Positions 21,401-31,070 of a DNA stretch of 64,000 bases are shown here, piece after piece (position 1 is the stretch's first letter; each line of letters begins with the position of its first letter). The DNA is from Lepidonotus clava (taxonomy: Eukaryota; Annelida; Polychaeta; Phyllodocida; Polynoidae), in NCBI GenBank assembly GCA_936440205.1, contig OW387140.1, positions 20,829,659 through 20,893,658 on the forward strand, given 5' to 3'. The position numbers and the translations under genes were made by a program. The notes under the pieces were generated by a model. That model had not been told where the DNA came from. It made no database searches and saw only the letters and a program-made list of their open reading frames with translations.

Positions 21401-22906
21401 GTGAGACTCATCAAGAACACAAGCAGGAACATTTGTCTGTGTGGCAAGTGTGCTAATATGGTCTTGCTGTCCCAAGCTGTGGGGGTTCTGCCACGCTCAC
21501 CAAAGGCACTTGCCCAGCTTGAAGATGATGAGATTGTTGCAAAGCTTGAGTCTGTGCAGAGGACCACTGTCTGCTACCGTCAGTGGCTGAAGACAGATGT
21601 ATCATATGAGGGCCGTATGATAAAGAAGACGCGCCTAACCGACCTCTCCGCTTCAAAGGCTGACTTTACCAGCACATTGCTGGAGCAGATGGGGCCACAT
21701 CGTGAACACTCCTCACGGGTTGCCTGTCAGTATGAAGAGCTGCACCGGCTGAAGAATGGCCTACCACCCTCCACTGAGGCCGTACTCCAAATCGATTATG
21801 CAGAGGGATGGGCCCCTAAGTATCGTAATGAGCCTGGCTTTGTGTTTTATGACCAACAGCCCATTTCCATACATCCCATGGTGGTGAACTTTCGGAAGCC
21901 AGGTAGCCCTCAACTCACCAGAAGCTTCGCTGGCATCGCAGAGGATGTGGACCACACAGTACCAACCACATTCACATTCATTGGTGCCCTGCTGGCCGTG
22001 CTGAGACAGGAGCTGCCTCTCTTGGAATGGCTACACATTGTGAGTGATAGCCCTACATCCCAATACCGCAATCGGTCTGTAGTGGCAGGCATCCGGCACT
22101 TCCCTGCCATGTACGGTATGAATGCCACATGGACGTGGCTGGAGTCAGGCCATGGCAAGGGTCCATGTGACGGAGTAGGTGGAGCACTGAAAAGGAAGGC
22201 AGAAAACCTGGCGACAAAGGGAGAAATGCTTCGTACGGCGACGGAGTTTGTAGAGTGCCTCCGTACAAACCATGTAACAGTCACACTCTTACCAGCAAGC
22301 AAAGCAGACATCATGGCCACCAAGCGGGAAATGAGGAGCTGGAACGTGGTGCCTGTGAAGGGACTCATGACAACTCATGCCATAGCCCCAACGAGCAGTG
22401 GGGAGCTGTACATGAGATCCACATCATGCTTTGACTACTGCTGCTGGAATAATGCACAGTTCCACCCTCTTTGCCCTGGGTGGCAGAAGGTGCCATCGGC
22501 AGGGTTGGTCTCCCCACAGGAGGTTGATGAGGAGGAAGAGGATGAGGATGACAGGAACATTCCCCTGTTCGAGCTGGTGAGGCAGGAGGAAGAGGATAGG
22601 TGTTGCCGTGAAGCACCAACCAGGGTGATGTGGCGCCAGATGGCAGCTGTGGGACGCCATGCCGTTGTTGTGTATGGAAACCGGTGGTACCCAGTAAAGA
22701 TTACTGGTACCGATGGAGAAGAGCTCCAGATCACCTACATGACACCATGCAGGGGGAAGTGGAAATGGGGGAAACGGGACGACGGTGTGGTCCATCGTGC
22801 CAATGTACTTTGCTACATCGACCCCCCAAAACAAGTCGGCAGCCTCTACACTCTGACAGAGGAAGACCTCGGAGAAGTAGTGAAGAAGTTTGCTTCTCTG
22901 AAATGA
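18421..22906 (+). CDS. Transposon gene 2: DDD/E transposase, six exons, about 885 aa
   Basis: Coding exons: 18,421-18,531; 18,662-18,770; 19,519-19,723; 19,869-20,076; 20,383-20,451; 20,951-22,906; all GT..AG with phases 0, 1, 2, 0, 0. Order of parts: EW..YNR motif and Arg-rich second exon; basic linker; coiled-coil segment (LKSQLQSKTQLIQKLRKEL); HTH-like region; CLCGKC zinc knuckle; RNase-H-like core with LQIDYAEGW (D516), SDSPTSQYRN (D600) and ESGHGKGPCDGVGG (E632, D641); acidic tract; and a C-terminal Tudor/SH3-like domain (VVVYGNRWYPVKI). These fit a cut-and-paste transposase, probably Sola-like. Exon 5 duplicates the end of exon 4 in frame. Coding GC is far above the Polinton genes. Confidence 0.8.
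18810..19495 (+). repeat. 119-bp tandem repeat in intron 2 of the transposase gene
   Basis: TTTAAATGCATGGTCGTACA recurs every 119 bp (about 19,068, 19,187, 19,306, 19,425), with a first, more diverged unit near 18,829. Each unit contains two relatives of the element-wide word: GGTCGTACATAC and GCAGTACATATATCAC. About five and a half copies. Confidence 0.85.
20140..20905 (+). repeat. 45-bp tandem repeat flanking exon 5 of the transposase gene
   Basis: Units of about 45 bp built around ACGTAGCCGTACATATTTCA form two blocks, about 20,140-20,382 and 20,515-20,905, separated by the duplicated exon 5 and its flank. The first block ends ATATGTAG and so supplies the 3' splice site of exon 5. Confidence 0.8.
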
Positions 22907-23450
22907 ATTGTTGTGTAAACTGTTAATAGCGTGGCCGTACGTATATTGACTAAAATTAATGCGAATGGGAGTAGCCCTGGAGAAGTCTTCTTCTTTTCAG
23001 TGAAGCTCGATTTGTGTCAATCTATTCAGAGTTGCTGTGTAAACTGTTAATAGCTTGGCCGTACATATAGTGACTAAAATTAATGCGAATGGGAGTAGCC
23101 CTGGAGAAGTCTTCTTCTTTTCAGTGAAGCTCGATTTGTGTCAATCTATTCAGAGTTGCTGTGTAAACTGTTAATAGCGTGGCCGTACGTATATTGACTA
23201 AAATTAATGCGAATGGGAGTAGCCCTAGAGAAGTCTTCTTCTTTTCAGTGAAGCTCGATTTGTGTCAATCTATTCAGAGTTGCTGTGTAAACTGTTAATA
23301 GCGTGGCCGTACGTATATTGACTAAAATTAATGCGAATGGGAGTAGCCCTGGAGAAGTCTTCTTCTTTTCAGTGAAGATCGATTTGTGTCAATCTATTCA
23401 GAGTTGTTGTGCAAACTGTTAATAGCGTGGCCATACACTAATTTATTCAG
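22907..23450 (+). repeat. 124-bp tandem repeat just after the transposase stop codon
   Basis: GTGTAAACTGTTAATAGC recurs at 22,913, 23,037, 23,161, 23,285 and 23,409, exactly 124 bp apart, four full units and a partial one. Each full unit holds GGCCGTACRTATA. The array starts within ten bases of the stop codon, so it would form the 3' untranslated region. Confidence 0.9.
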
Positions 23451-23533
23451 AGTTGTTATCGGGTCAAGAATGTTAATAGGGATGATTAATATAATAGAAA
23501 ATATTGTTACATAAATGACTTACAAATGTTATT

Positions 23534-25110
23534 AGGCTCACCTGGTATGTTTTTTATTGATGAAAATCAAATGGCGACCTGCACAGTGCTGACACCATAA
23601 TAGAGTGGCCGTACATATATCGCGTCATCGTACATATACAGTCATTGGATGGTACGAAGCAGTAGAAGACTTGCTTTTAAGCAATAGCACGATGTCAGAT
23701 AAGTCATATAAGCCTACACTGCTTTGAAAGCAAGACTTTTCCTACATAATTCCAGAATATTATTCGTTAAATAAGGATTCCCATTTTTCAAATGTACCCT
23801 CAAATGCCCAGAAAGTGGTCCAAATTGGCTAAATTGAAGAAACAAGTCGATAATTACAGAAAATAGAAAAAGAATTCATGCATAAAAATGCCAATTATGT
23901 GAATAACAAACACTAATGGATGTTATTTGGCTCACCTGGTATGTTTTTTATTGATGAAAATCAAATGGCGACCTACACAGTGCTGACACCATAATAGAGT
24001 GGCCGTACATATATCGCGTCATCGTACATATACAGTCATTGGATGGTACGAAGCAGTAGAAGACTTGCTTTTAAGCAATAGCCTGATGTCAGATAAGTCA
24101 TATAAGCCTACACTGCTTTGAAAGCAAGACTTTTCCTACATAATTCCAGAATATTATTCATTAAATAAGGATTCCCATTTTTCAAATGTACCCTCAAATG
24201 CCCAGAAAGTGGTCCAAATTGGCTAAATTGAAGAAACAAGTCGATAATTACAGAAAATAGAAAAAGAATTCATGCATAAAAATGCCAATTATGTGAATAA
24301 CAAACACTAATGGATGTTATTTGGCTCACCTGGTATGTTTTTTATTGATGAAAATCAAATGGCGACCTGCACAGTGCTGACACCATAATAGAGTGGCCGT
24401 ACATATATCGCGTCATCGTACATATACAGTCATTGGATGGTACGAAGCAGTAGAAGACTTGCTTTTAAGCAATAGCCTGATGTCAGATAAGTCATATAAG
24501 CCTACACTGCTTTGAAAGCAAGACTTTTCCTACATAATTCCAGAATATTATTCATTAATTAAGGATTCCCATTTTTCAAATGTACCCTCAAATGCCCAGA
24601 AAGTGGTCCAAATTGGCTAAATTGAAGAAACAAGTCGATAATTACAGAAAATAGAAAAAGAATTCATGCATAAAAATGCCAATTATGTGAATAACAAACA
24701 CTAATGGATGTTATTTGGCTCACCTGGTATGTTTTTTATTGATGAAAATCAAATGGCGACCTACACAGTGCTGACACCATAATAGAGTGGCCGTACATAT
24801 ATCGCGTCATCGTACATATACAATTGCGTCACCGTACATATACAGTAAAGGGTTTGCTTTTAATTCCTCTTGAGCAATAGCACAATATCACATTAAGTAT
24901 ATAGGTCTACGCTACTTCAAAAGCGACACTTCTGCACATATTTCCAGAATATTATTCATTAAATAGGGTTTATCATTTTTCAAATATAGGTACAAATGCC
25001 CAGAAAGCAGTTCAAATTGGCCAAATTGGCGAAATAAATCAATAATTTAAGAAAATTGAAAAGCATTTAATGCATAAAAATATCAATTATGTGAAAAACT
25101 GACATATATA
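23534..25110 (+). repeat. 394-bp tandem repeat in the right part of the nested transposon
   Basis: Units starting GGCTCACCTGGTATG lie at about 23,534, 23,929, 24,323 and 24,717; three full copies are nearly identical and the fourth is cut at about 24,822. A more diverged relative of the rest of the unit follows at about 24,845-25,110. Each full unit contains GAGTGGCCGTACATATAT and, 20 bases on, GCGTCATCGTACATATACA. Confidence 0.85.
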
Positions 25111-25762
25111 ATAATCATTATCTAAATGTAAAGATTATACCATATGATTTTCAATAATTATTAACAGATAAAGTGCTAGACTAAAAACATCAAAAAAAAG
25201 GGAACCATAACATTATTAGCGTAAATGCGTCACCGTACATATACAACCTAAAATTTGTTATTTTACCATATATATAAATGATACTTCTACAATGAACATG
25301 TCTACATGCTAATATATCAAGGGGCATAACAAATAGATGATTGCCTATTTTTTTATTTTTTTCTAGATTTTCCAAAATTACTCTGAAATTCACTAAAATG
25401 AGGGATCAATAATTTGGACAGAAAGACTTCATTTCTCATATATTGTTAACTTTGTGGAAATTATTAAAAAAAGAAAAAAATTATATTCCCCAACTCCCTC
25501 ATGAAGTAAGGCTAGAAATAAGAGGAAATACATCATTTTCAGTTTTACCTATAAAAAGTTATAATCATTTTTCAATTGATATTTTGCTGTATATGTACGG
25601 TGACGCGATTTCATGATGTTATTACAAAGTTAGCTGTAATACCATAAAAAATAAAAGTTAAGGTACCCAATCATCAGGAAACAATTTTAACTCATGTAAG
25701 CTACATTTCTTCAATACATAAATTCATAAATTATGAATTTTATTTTTCCCCACTTTAAACCC
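25111..25762. other. Right subterminal region of the nested transposon
   Basis: AT-rich, no gene. It holds GCGTCACCGTACATATACA at 25,227-25,245 and its inverted form at 25,588-25,606; a further direct copy is at 24,825-24,843 at the edge of the preceding repeat. Confidence 0.6.
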
Positions 25763-25792
25763 CCCTGTGGCCCCAATTCGTGAGAATCAACC
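25763..25792 (-). repeat. Right terminal inverted repeat of the nested transposon
   Basis: Inverted partner of 10,589-10,618, followed directly by the AGAT target duplication at 25,793-25,796. Confidence 0.85.
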
Positions 25793-25932
25793 AGATATAT
25801 ATTAAGCTTAATAGAATAGTATTGCAGCAAAACTAGCTTGTGATTAGCTAAATTTTTGGGATTTAAGCAAGCCTAAAGGTGAGCATTAATGTAAGTTTAC
25901 ATTTTATAAATATTTAAACAGAAATTTTTAAG

Positions 25933-26673
25933 ATGGAGGTGTGTTTTTATTGTGGTAGTGAGGAATCTTTGGTTCAGGGTAAGAAGTACTGTATTTCTTG
26001 TGAAGATAGTCTTTTTAAGGAGTGCATGAGATGTCATAAGCCTTATGACCATCCTAGATATTTTCAATTAGACTTAAATAGATGCAATTCGTGCCAAAAG
26101 AAATATATAAAGGAAAAGGAAAAAAATTTAATAAAACAGAGTGAAAAGAAGTCTTTAAATGAAGAAAGTGATCAAGAAAGTGATGCAACAGTGCAACTGT
26201 TTTCAAAGTTTGATGAAAGTGAAGAAGATATAACTAAGAAAGTTGATGAAGATATTCCAAAAAAGGCTAAGAGAAAGTTTAAGAAGAAGGAAATTCAAAA
26301 TAATGAGGTTGATGAAGAAAGTGAAGAAGATATAACTAAGAAAGTTGAAGACATTTCAAAAAAAGCTAAGAGAAAGTATAAGAAAAAGGAAATTCAAAAT
26401 CAAAATGAGGTAAATCAGGATGAGGAAACTGTAGCTAAGAATAATGAAAATGGAGAAACTGTAGCAAAGAAAAAGAAGGTTACAGGAGGTAGAGCTAAAA
26501 AAAATATTGAAAATGCTTTTAATATGAAGAATGAAGAAACTACATTTGTGAAGCAAAAAAATTTAAATGCTAAAAATCAACAAAATAAGGATGCAATGGT
26601 ATATGGATTAATTCCATTAATGGTTATAAGAAATGACAAAAAAGGAAAGAATTTTTTTAATATAATTCAATAA
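25933..26673 (+). CDS. Polinton-borne zinc-binding, Lys/Glu-rich protein, 246 aa
   Basis: ATG at 25,933, behind an AT-rich leader with ATAAATATTTAAA. Residues 1-60 carry four Cys pairs: CFYC, CISC, CMRC and CNSC, a double treble-clef or zinc-ribbon arrangement. Residues 60-200 are Lys/Glu-rich with an internal duplication: EEDITKKVDEDIPKKAKRKF and EEDITKKVEDISKKAKRKY, each followed by KKKEIQN. The C-terminus (YGLIPLMVIRN) is hydrophobic. Probably DNA-binding, but the family is not recognised. It is the first Polinton gene right of the nested transposon. Confidence 0.55.
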   Translation: MEVCFYCGSEESLVQGKKYCISCEDSLFKECMRCHKPYDHPRYFQLDLNRCNSCQKKYIKEKEKNLIKQSEKKSLNEESDQESDATVQLFSKFDESEEDITKKVDEDIPKKAKRKFKKKEIQNNEVDEESEEDITKKVEDISKKAKRKYKKKEIQNQNEVNQDEETVAKNNENGETVAKKKKVTGGRAKKNIENAFNMKNEETTFVKQKNLNAKNQQNKDAMVYGLIPLMVIRNDKKGKNFFNIIQ

Positions 26674-27047
26674 GTAGTTATATTATATTATTATATTATA
26701 TATTATAATGAATGCACATGAAATAAATGTTTCATGTTCGTTTTTTTTGTGGAGGTGTTTTGCTTCTTGGATAACCGAAGCAAAGTGTAAATATGTATAA
26801 TACATGTCAATATTTATCTTTTTTTATGGCGTTTATTGTATTGCTTGTGCATATATGTTTGGAGTCCCGACTTTGCACAGCTTAGAAGATAGACGTTGTA
26901 ATTTAGGGTAAATGACAGTTGAATAGTATAAATTAGTTAAGCTTAATGAATAGTATAAATTAGTTTAGCTTGAAAATAAACAATGTAATATTATAAATAA
27001 TTTTGCTTAAGATAAGATTAGAATGTAAAGGTAGATGTGTATTTAAA
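26674..27047. other. AT-rich leader before the integrase gene
   Basis: No open frame. Contains AT-only runs near 26,685-26,705 and a duplicated phrase (TTAGTTAAGCTTAATGAATAGTATAAATTAG type) near 26,930-26,965. Probably holds the integrase promoter. Confidence 0.4.
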
Positions 27048-28004
27048 ATGGCAATGAATCAAAGAGATAAGTTAAATGTACTTATATCTATTTATTTTAA
27101 TTCTAGGCATCCTTCTTCATTTTCTTCTATTAATAAGTTATATAAAGCTGCAAAACGTGTTAATGAAAATATAACTTTAAATGATGTTAAAACTTTTTTA
27201 CAAAATACAAGAACTTATACTTCTTTTAAACCAATTATAAAAAAATTTTTAAGAAGAAAAATAATAGTAAGAGGTAAAAATGATCAATGGCAATTAGATC
27301 TAATAGTTCTTCCAAAGTTGAAACAATACAATGATGGAAACATTTATATATTAGTTGCAATAGATTGTTTTTCGAGATTTGCTTATGTAGAACCAATGAA
27401 ATTAAAGACTTCTAGCACAACTAAATTAGCATTTGAAAAAATATTAAAAAGAGCTAAAGTAAAACCTAGAATAGTTCAAACAGATTTAGGTTCTGAGTTT
27501 AAGGGAATTTTTAGTCGCTTTTTAAAGCAAAATAAAATACATCAATTTTCTACTTTTCAAGATCCCAAATGTGCCATAGTGGAAAGATTTATAAGAACTT
27601 ATAAAAATAAATTATTTAGATTTTTAAAAGCAAATAAAACTAAAAGATATCTTAAGGCTTTACAACCTATTGTTTCAAGTTACAATTGTACAAAACATCG
27701 AACTTTAGGTATAAGTCCTATTGAAGTTAATAAAAATAATCAGCATGACTTATGGTTAAAACAATATAAAGATCATCTTTATTCTAAAAGAATAGATTTA
27801 AACTTAAAAATTGGAGATAAAGTAAGATTAAGTAAATATAGAAGGACTTTTAATAGAGGATTTTTATCAAATTGGAGAAAAGAAATATTTAAAATAGCTT
27901 TTATATTAAATACAAAACCTGTAACTTATGTTTTACAGGATAGAAATAATGAATTATTACAAGGAGGAGTATATAAAGAAGAAATGTCTAAAGTAAAAGG
28001 TTGA
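27048..28004 (+). CDS. Polinton integrase (retrovirus-type, rve fold), about 318 aa
   Basis: First ATG at 27,048 (MAMNQRDKLN); the frame is open further left only with a non-ATG start. The catalytic core shows the three acidic motifs in order: WQLDLIVL, QTDLGSEFKG and ERFIRTYKN. The C-terminal part (KIGDKVRLSKYRRTFNRG then VTYVLQD..NELLQGGVY) is the SH3-like tail typical of Polinton and LTR integrases. In the family this enzyme inserts the element and creates a 6-bp duplication. The last 70 bases are tandemly duplicated downstream. Confidence 0.88.
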   Translation: MAMNQRDKLNVLISIYFNSRHPSSFSSINKLYKAAKRVNENITLNDVKTFLQNTRTYTSFKPIIKKFLRRKIIVRGKNDQWQLDLIVLPKLKQYNDGNIYILVAIDCFSRFAYVEPMKLKTSSTTKLAFEKILKRAKVKPRIVQTDLGSEFKGIFSRFLKQNKIHQFSTFQDPKCAIVERFIRTYKNKLFRFLKANKTKRYLKALQPIVSSYNCTKHRTLGISPIEVNKNNQHDLWLKQYKDHLYSKRIDLNLKIGDKVRLSKYRRTFNRGFLSNWRKEIFKIAFILNTKPVTYVLQDRNNELLQGGVYKEEMSKVKG

Positions 28005-28100
28005 ATATTAATTCGTGTAAGATTACAAGGAGGAGAGGAGTATATAAAGAAGAAATGTCTAAAGTAAAAGGTTGAATATTAATTCGTGTAAGATTAAGGA
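27960..28100 (+). repeat. Tandem duplication of the integrase 3' end
   Basis: The stretch CAAGGAGGAGTATATAAAG through ATTCGTGTAAGATTA appears twice with a period of about 71 bp, the second copy having five extra bases (GAGGA). It covers the integrase stop codon and the spacer before the ATPase gene. Confidence 0.8.
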
Positions 28101-28128
28101 AATATTTACAAAATTTAATCCGTGTACA

Positions 28129-28791
28129 ATGGCGTTTGAAGGTCAATTTACTATTTTTGATGCTAGATTAAAAACACCATTTTCATTAATAATAGCTGGA
28201 CCAAGTAATTGTGGAAAAACTACTTTTGTTATTGATTTGTTAAAAAATGATTCAAGGATAGTTGATAATGAATTTGATTATATTCTATGGTTTTATGGAG
28301 AAACTTTTCCACGTGATCCATATTTACAATTAAGAAATGTTCAATTTTATAACGGATTACCGGAGTCTTTTAATAGTTTAATAGATTCTAATAAAAGAGG
28401 ACTAGCAATTTTTGATGATTTAATGGCTGAATGTGGAAATAATAAGTTAGTTTCAGAATTTTTTACCAAGCGAAAACATCATGAAAATGTAAGTGTTATT
28501 TTTATTTCGCAAAATTTATTTCATGATGGTAAGGAAAGAAAAAATTTAACTAAAAATGCTACCTATTTATGTATTTTCAATTCGCCATTAGACCAAACTA
28601 TAGCTTATTCTCTTGCTAGAAAATTAATGCCTAAGAATCAACGCTGCTTTGTTAATATATTTACACATGCTGTTGATAGACCGCACGGCTATTTATTTAT
28701 AGATGGCCATCAACAATCACCTAAAAATGCTATGTTTCGTACAAATATGTTTGGAGATGTTCAACATTGTTTTACTTTGAATAGAAGTTAA
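28129..28791 (+). CDS. Polinton DNA-packaging ATPase (A32/FtsK-HerA type), 220 aa
   Basis: ATG at 28,129 (MAFEGQFTIFD), chosen because the frame further left is duplicated integrase tail. Walker A is GPSNCGKTTF (residues about 24-33) and Walker B is LAIFDDLM (about 100-107); a Gln-containing sensor (VIFISQNLF) follows, as in A32-like packaging ATPases. In the family it pumps DNA into the capsid. Length is usual. Confidence 0.88.
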   Translation: MAFEGQFTIFDARLKTPFSLIIAGPSNCGKTTFVIDLLKNDSRIVDNEFDYILWFYGETFPRDPYLQLRNVQFYNGLPESFNSLIDSNKRGLAIFDDLMAECGNNKLVSEFFTKRKHHENVSVIFISQNLFHDGKERKNLTKNATYLCIFNSPLDQTIAYSLARKLMPKNQRCFVNIFTHAVDRPHGYLFIDGHQQSPKNAMFRTNMFGDVQHCFTLNRS

Positions 28792-28866
28792 ATAACAAAT
28801 ACCATTAAGATTATGTACTTGTTGAATAGAAGTTTAATAACAAATACCATTAAGATTATGTACTTG
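28780..28866 (+). repeat. Tandem duplication of the ATPase 3' end
   Basis: TTGAATAGAAGTTAAATAAC through ATTATGTACTTG occurs twice, about 46 bp apart, spanning the ATPase stop and spacer. Confidence 0.75.
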
Positions 28867-29046
28867 AAAGAAGACAAAAAAAGAAAGCAATTTTATTGTT
28901 TGTTTGACAAAGGTATAAAACAAAATTGAAATATTTATTTATTTGTATTATTATTATTAGTTTACATTGAGTCACGATTAATTTTACACACTAAAGAAAT
29001 GTCTTTAAGATTATGTACATAATAAACTTAAATTATTTAAAGTAAA

Positions 29047-29403
29047 ATGGGTAGGTTAAAAAAGACAAAGAAAGAAAGCTATGCTCATAAGCATAGACAT
29101 TTTCTTGTTTTAGTATGTGAGGCACATAGCAAAAAGAAGAGAAATAGAATTCTTGATTCAGCTGATGCTGAAGATATTTATGCAATTTGTGATTGTGTCT
29201 ATAATGTTTTGAAAGGAAATATACCTATAAAGAAGTCACATTATCATAAGTTAAAGAAATTTAAAAAAGTTTTAAGAGAAGTGGTAAAACAAAAAATGCC
29301 TTTTAAGAAACGTAAAGAAGTTTTAAAACAGAAAGGAGGATTTTTACCACTTTTACTTCCAATTATAGCTGCATCTGTTGCAGCAGGTATAAGTAATGCA
29401 TAA
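29047..29403 (+). CDS. Polinton small basic protein with hydrophobic C-terminus, 118 aa
   Basis: ATG at 29,047. A Lys-rich helical N-terminus (MGRLKKTKKESYAHKHRHF) is followed by a compact middle and the tail KQKGGFLPLLLPIIAASVAA. A short protein ending in KGGFLPxLL plus a membrane-active segment is a recurrent Polinton and adintovirus gene, usually placed beside the capsid genes. A virion core or membrane-lytic role is inferred from that company. Confidence 0.65.
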   Translation: MGRLKKTKKESYAHKHRHFLVLVCEAHSKKKRNRILDSADAEDIYAICDCVYNVLKGNIPIKKSHYHKLKKFKKVLREVVKQKMPFKKRKEVLKQKGGFLPLLLPIIAASVAAGISNA

Positions 29404-29459
29404 TATTGATTAATTTTTGTATGATTAACAAGAATTAACTTGAAATTAAAATTACCAAA

Positions 29460-30440
29460 ATGGCTACTTTTAAAGAAAGTATAATAATTCCTTATGCAAT
29501 GTTTAAAAGCTGTACCTTTAGTGAAGAAGTACCTAGTCATAATGAACTTTATACTTTAAAAAGACAAAAAGATTTAATGCAGGAGCGTATGTTTAATAAA
29601 AAGCCTTATTCTGTTCATACAACATATATACCACCTCCTGTAAAACCAGCTTTAACTAAGGATTTAAATTTAGAGGGAAGAAGAACTGAAGATGATAAAA
29701 ATAATTTAAAGCCAAGTACTTTTAAAATATTAAAAGGAATTTCAGTGTCACAAAGACCAAATGCACAAAGTATTTTAGATAAAATTTTGGAAAATACTGG
29801 AACATGGAATGCTGAGGGAGAAATAAATTTACAGGGCAAAGTTATTAAAGGTTCAAATATTTTAAATATAATGAAATTTTTTTCAAAAACAAAACAATTC
29901 GAAAAGGAACCTCGAGGTGTTGATCAACTTTGGGAATTTTTACAAACAGTAAAAGTACCAAAATCTTGGTTTAAAAATAAACCTGAAAGTTTTCGAAAAA
30001 ATAAAGATGATGAATTTCTTACTCCTGCTAAATATCCTCTTGAAGAAACTGAAAGAGAAAAAATTATGGAAACTATTAATAAATCTTTAAGTCAAGATGA
30101 AGAGGATAAATTAGATTTTGCTGGTCTTCCAGATCAAGATGATTTTTATACGCCTATTTCAAAAAACCGTGCTAACATTGATATTGGTGAAATAGAAGAA
30201 AAGTTACCTTCGCCTACATTTGAAGAAAAGTTACCTTCGCCTACATTTGATCAACCAGAGGTTGACATTTTTGATTCTTTAAAAAAGAAAAAGAAAAAGA
30301 AATCTATGAACAAACCATATCAAGACAGGATTTTTTCAGGCAGTAAGAAAACAAAAGATAGTGCAGAGGAAAGATCAAGGTTTGGAAGAAGAATTAAACA
30401 TACTTCAAAATGGGATGCATGGAAACCAGCTGAAAAGTAA
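29460..30440 (+). CDS. Polinton virion-associated protein, 326 aa
   Basis: ATG at 29,460. The N-terminus (IIIPYAMFKSC) and a conserved middle (GEINLQGKVIKGSNILNIM, then a P-x-G segment) match the unnamed protein often found next to the Polinton capsid genes. The tail is charged and holds a 9-residue repeat, EEKLPSPTF twice, then a lysine run. Presumed structural or assembly protein; function not established. Confidence 0.6.
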   Translation: MATFKESIIIPYAMFKSCTFSEEVPSHNELYTLKRQKDLMQERMFNKKPYSVHTTYIPPPVKPALTKDLNLEGRRTEDDKNNLKPSTFKILKGISVSQRPNAQSILDKILENTGTWNAEGEINLQGKVIKGSNILNIMKFFSKTKQFEKEPRGVDQLWEFLQTVKVPKSWFKNKPESFRKNKDDEFLTPAKYPLEETEREKIMETINKSLSQDEEDKLDFAGLPDQDDFYTPISKNRANIDIGEIEEKLPSPTFEEKLPSPTFDQPEVDIFDSLKKKKKKKSMNKPYQDRIFSGSKKTKDSAEERSRFGRRIKHTSKWDAWKPAEK

Positions 30441-30527
30441 ATTACTTTAAGATTAATCTTAAATCTTAAATGAATCAAATGTTAGCGTTTTTAATGTTTA
30501 TAAAGTTAAAAGTATATAATAATTAAA

Positions 30528-31070
30528 ATGCAAAAATATTGTGGAGAAAATCATGCTTGTGACTATAAGCATTTTTTTGATGAAAATAATTCTCGATTTT
30601 TACAAGAGGGTTATGGATATGGAGGATATTCTTTTATTCCTCCATTTATTGGAGTTCAGAATCAAAAAGGATATGGTATAGGAAGTATTTTTTCAGCAAT
30701 AGCGAAGTCAGTTTTGCGTTTAGCTAAACCTGCAGCTAAATTAATTAAACCAGCTTTAAGAATGGCAAAGCCAGCTTTAAAGAATGTTGCCAAAACAGCT
30801 AAGCGTGAAATTATTAAGAGAGGGAAAAAAGCTGGAATGACTGCTGTTAAGAAAATTATTCAGGGTCAAAGTGCTAAAGAAGTTTTGAAAAAAGAGGCAA
30901 AGAAACAGTTGGAAGAATTAACAAAAGATTCTGTGGACTATATTTCTGACAAAATAAAGGAAAAAATATCAAATAAACAAAAAAGAAAAAATCAGTCTAG
31001 TTTTAAAGAAAATAAAAGAAAAAAGAGGAGAGTAACTTATGATTCTGAAGAAGAAGATATATTTAGCTAA
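30528..31070 (+). CDS. Polinton pVI/core-like basic protein, 180 aa
   Basis: ATG at 30,528. A Gly/Tyr-rich start (GYGYGGYSF, GYGIGSIFSAI) leads into an amphipathic, Lys/Pro-spaced stretch (AKPAAKLIKPALRMAKPALK) and a strongly basic tail. This arrangement, between the small basic proteins and the major capsid gene, resembles the adenovirus pVI/core-like proteins proposed for Polintons. It probably binds membrane or DNA inside the particle. Confidence 0.6.
   Translation: MQKYCGENHACDYKHFFDENNSRFLQEGYGYGGYSFIPPFIGVQNQKGYGIGSIFSAIAKSVLRLAKPAAKLIKPALRMAKPALKNVAKTAKREIIKRGKKAGMTAVKKIIQGQSAKEVLKKEAKKQLEELTKDSVDYISDKIKEKISNKQKRKNQSSFKENKRKKRRVTYDSEEEDIFS

Larger units (their letters stand above)
10589..25792 (+). 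mobile_element. Nested 15.2-kb DNA transposon, Sola-like, with two spliced genes
   Basis: The left end reads GGTTGATTCTCACGAACTGG and the right end is its inverted copy; the 30-bp arms differ at one base. The flanks are AGAT (10,585-10,588) and AGAT (25,793-25,796), a 4-bp target duplication. A four-base duplication plus a DDD/E transposase whose triad includes SDSP and GKGPCDGVGG fits the Sola superfamily; that name is inference. The element lies between two Polinton genes. Inside are a GC-rich promoter-like segment, two plus-strand spliced genes and at least five tandem-repeat families. The transposase frame is intact and all splice phases agree, so the copy may be autonomous and recent, in any case younger than the Polinton. 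Confidence 0.85.
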
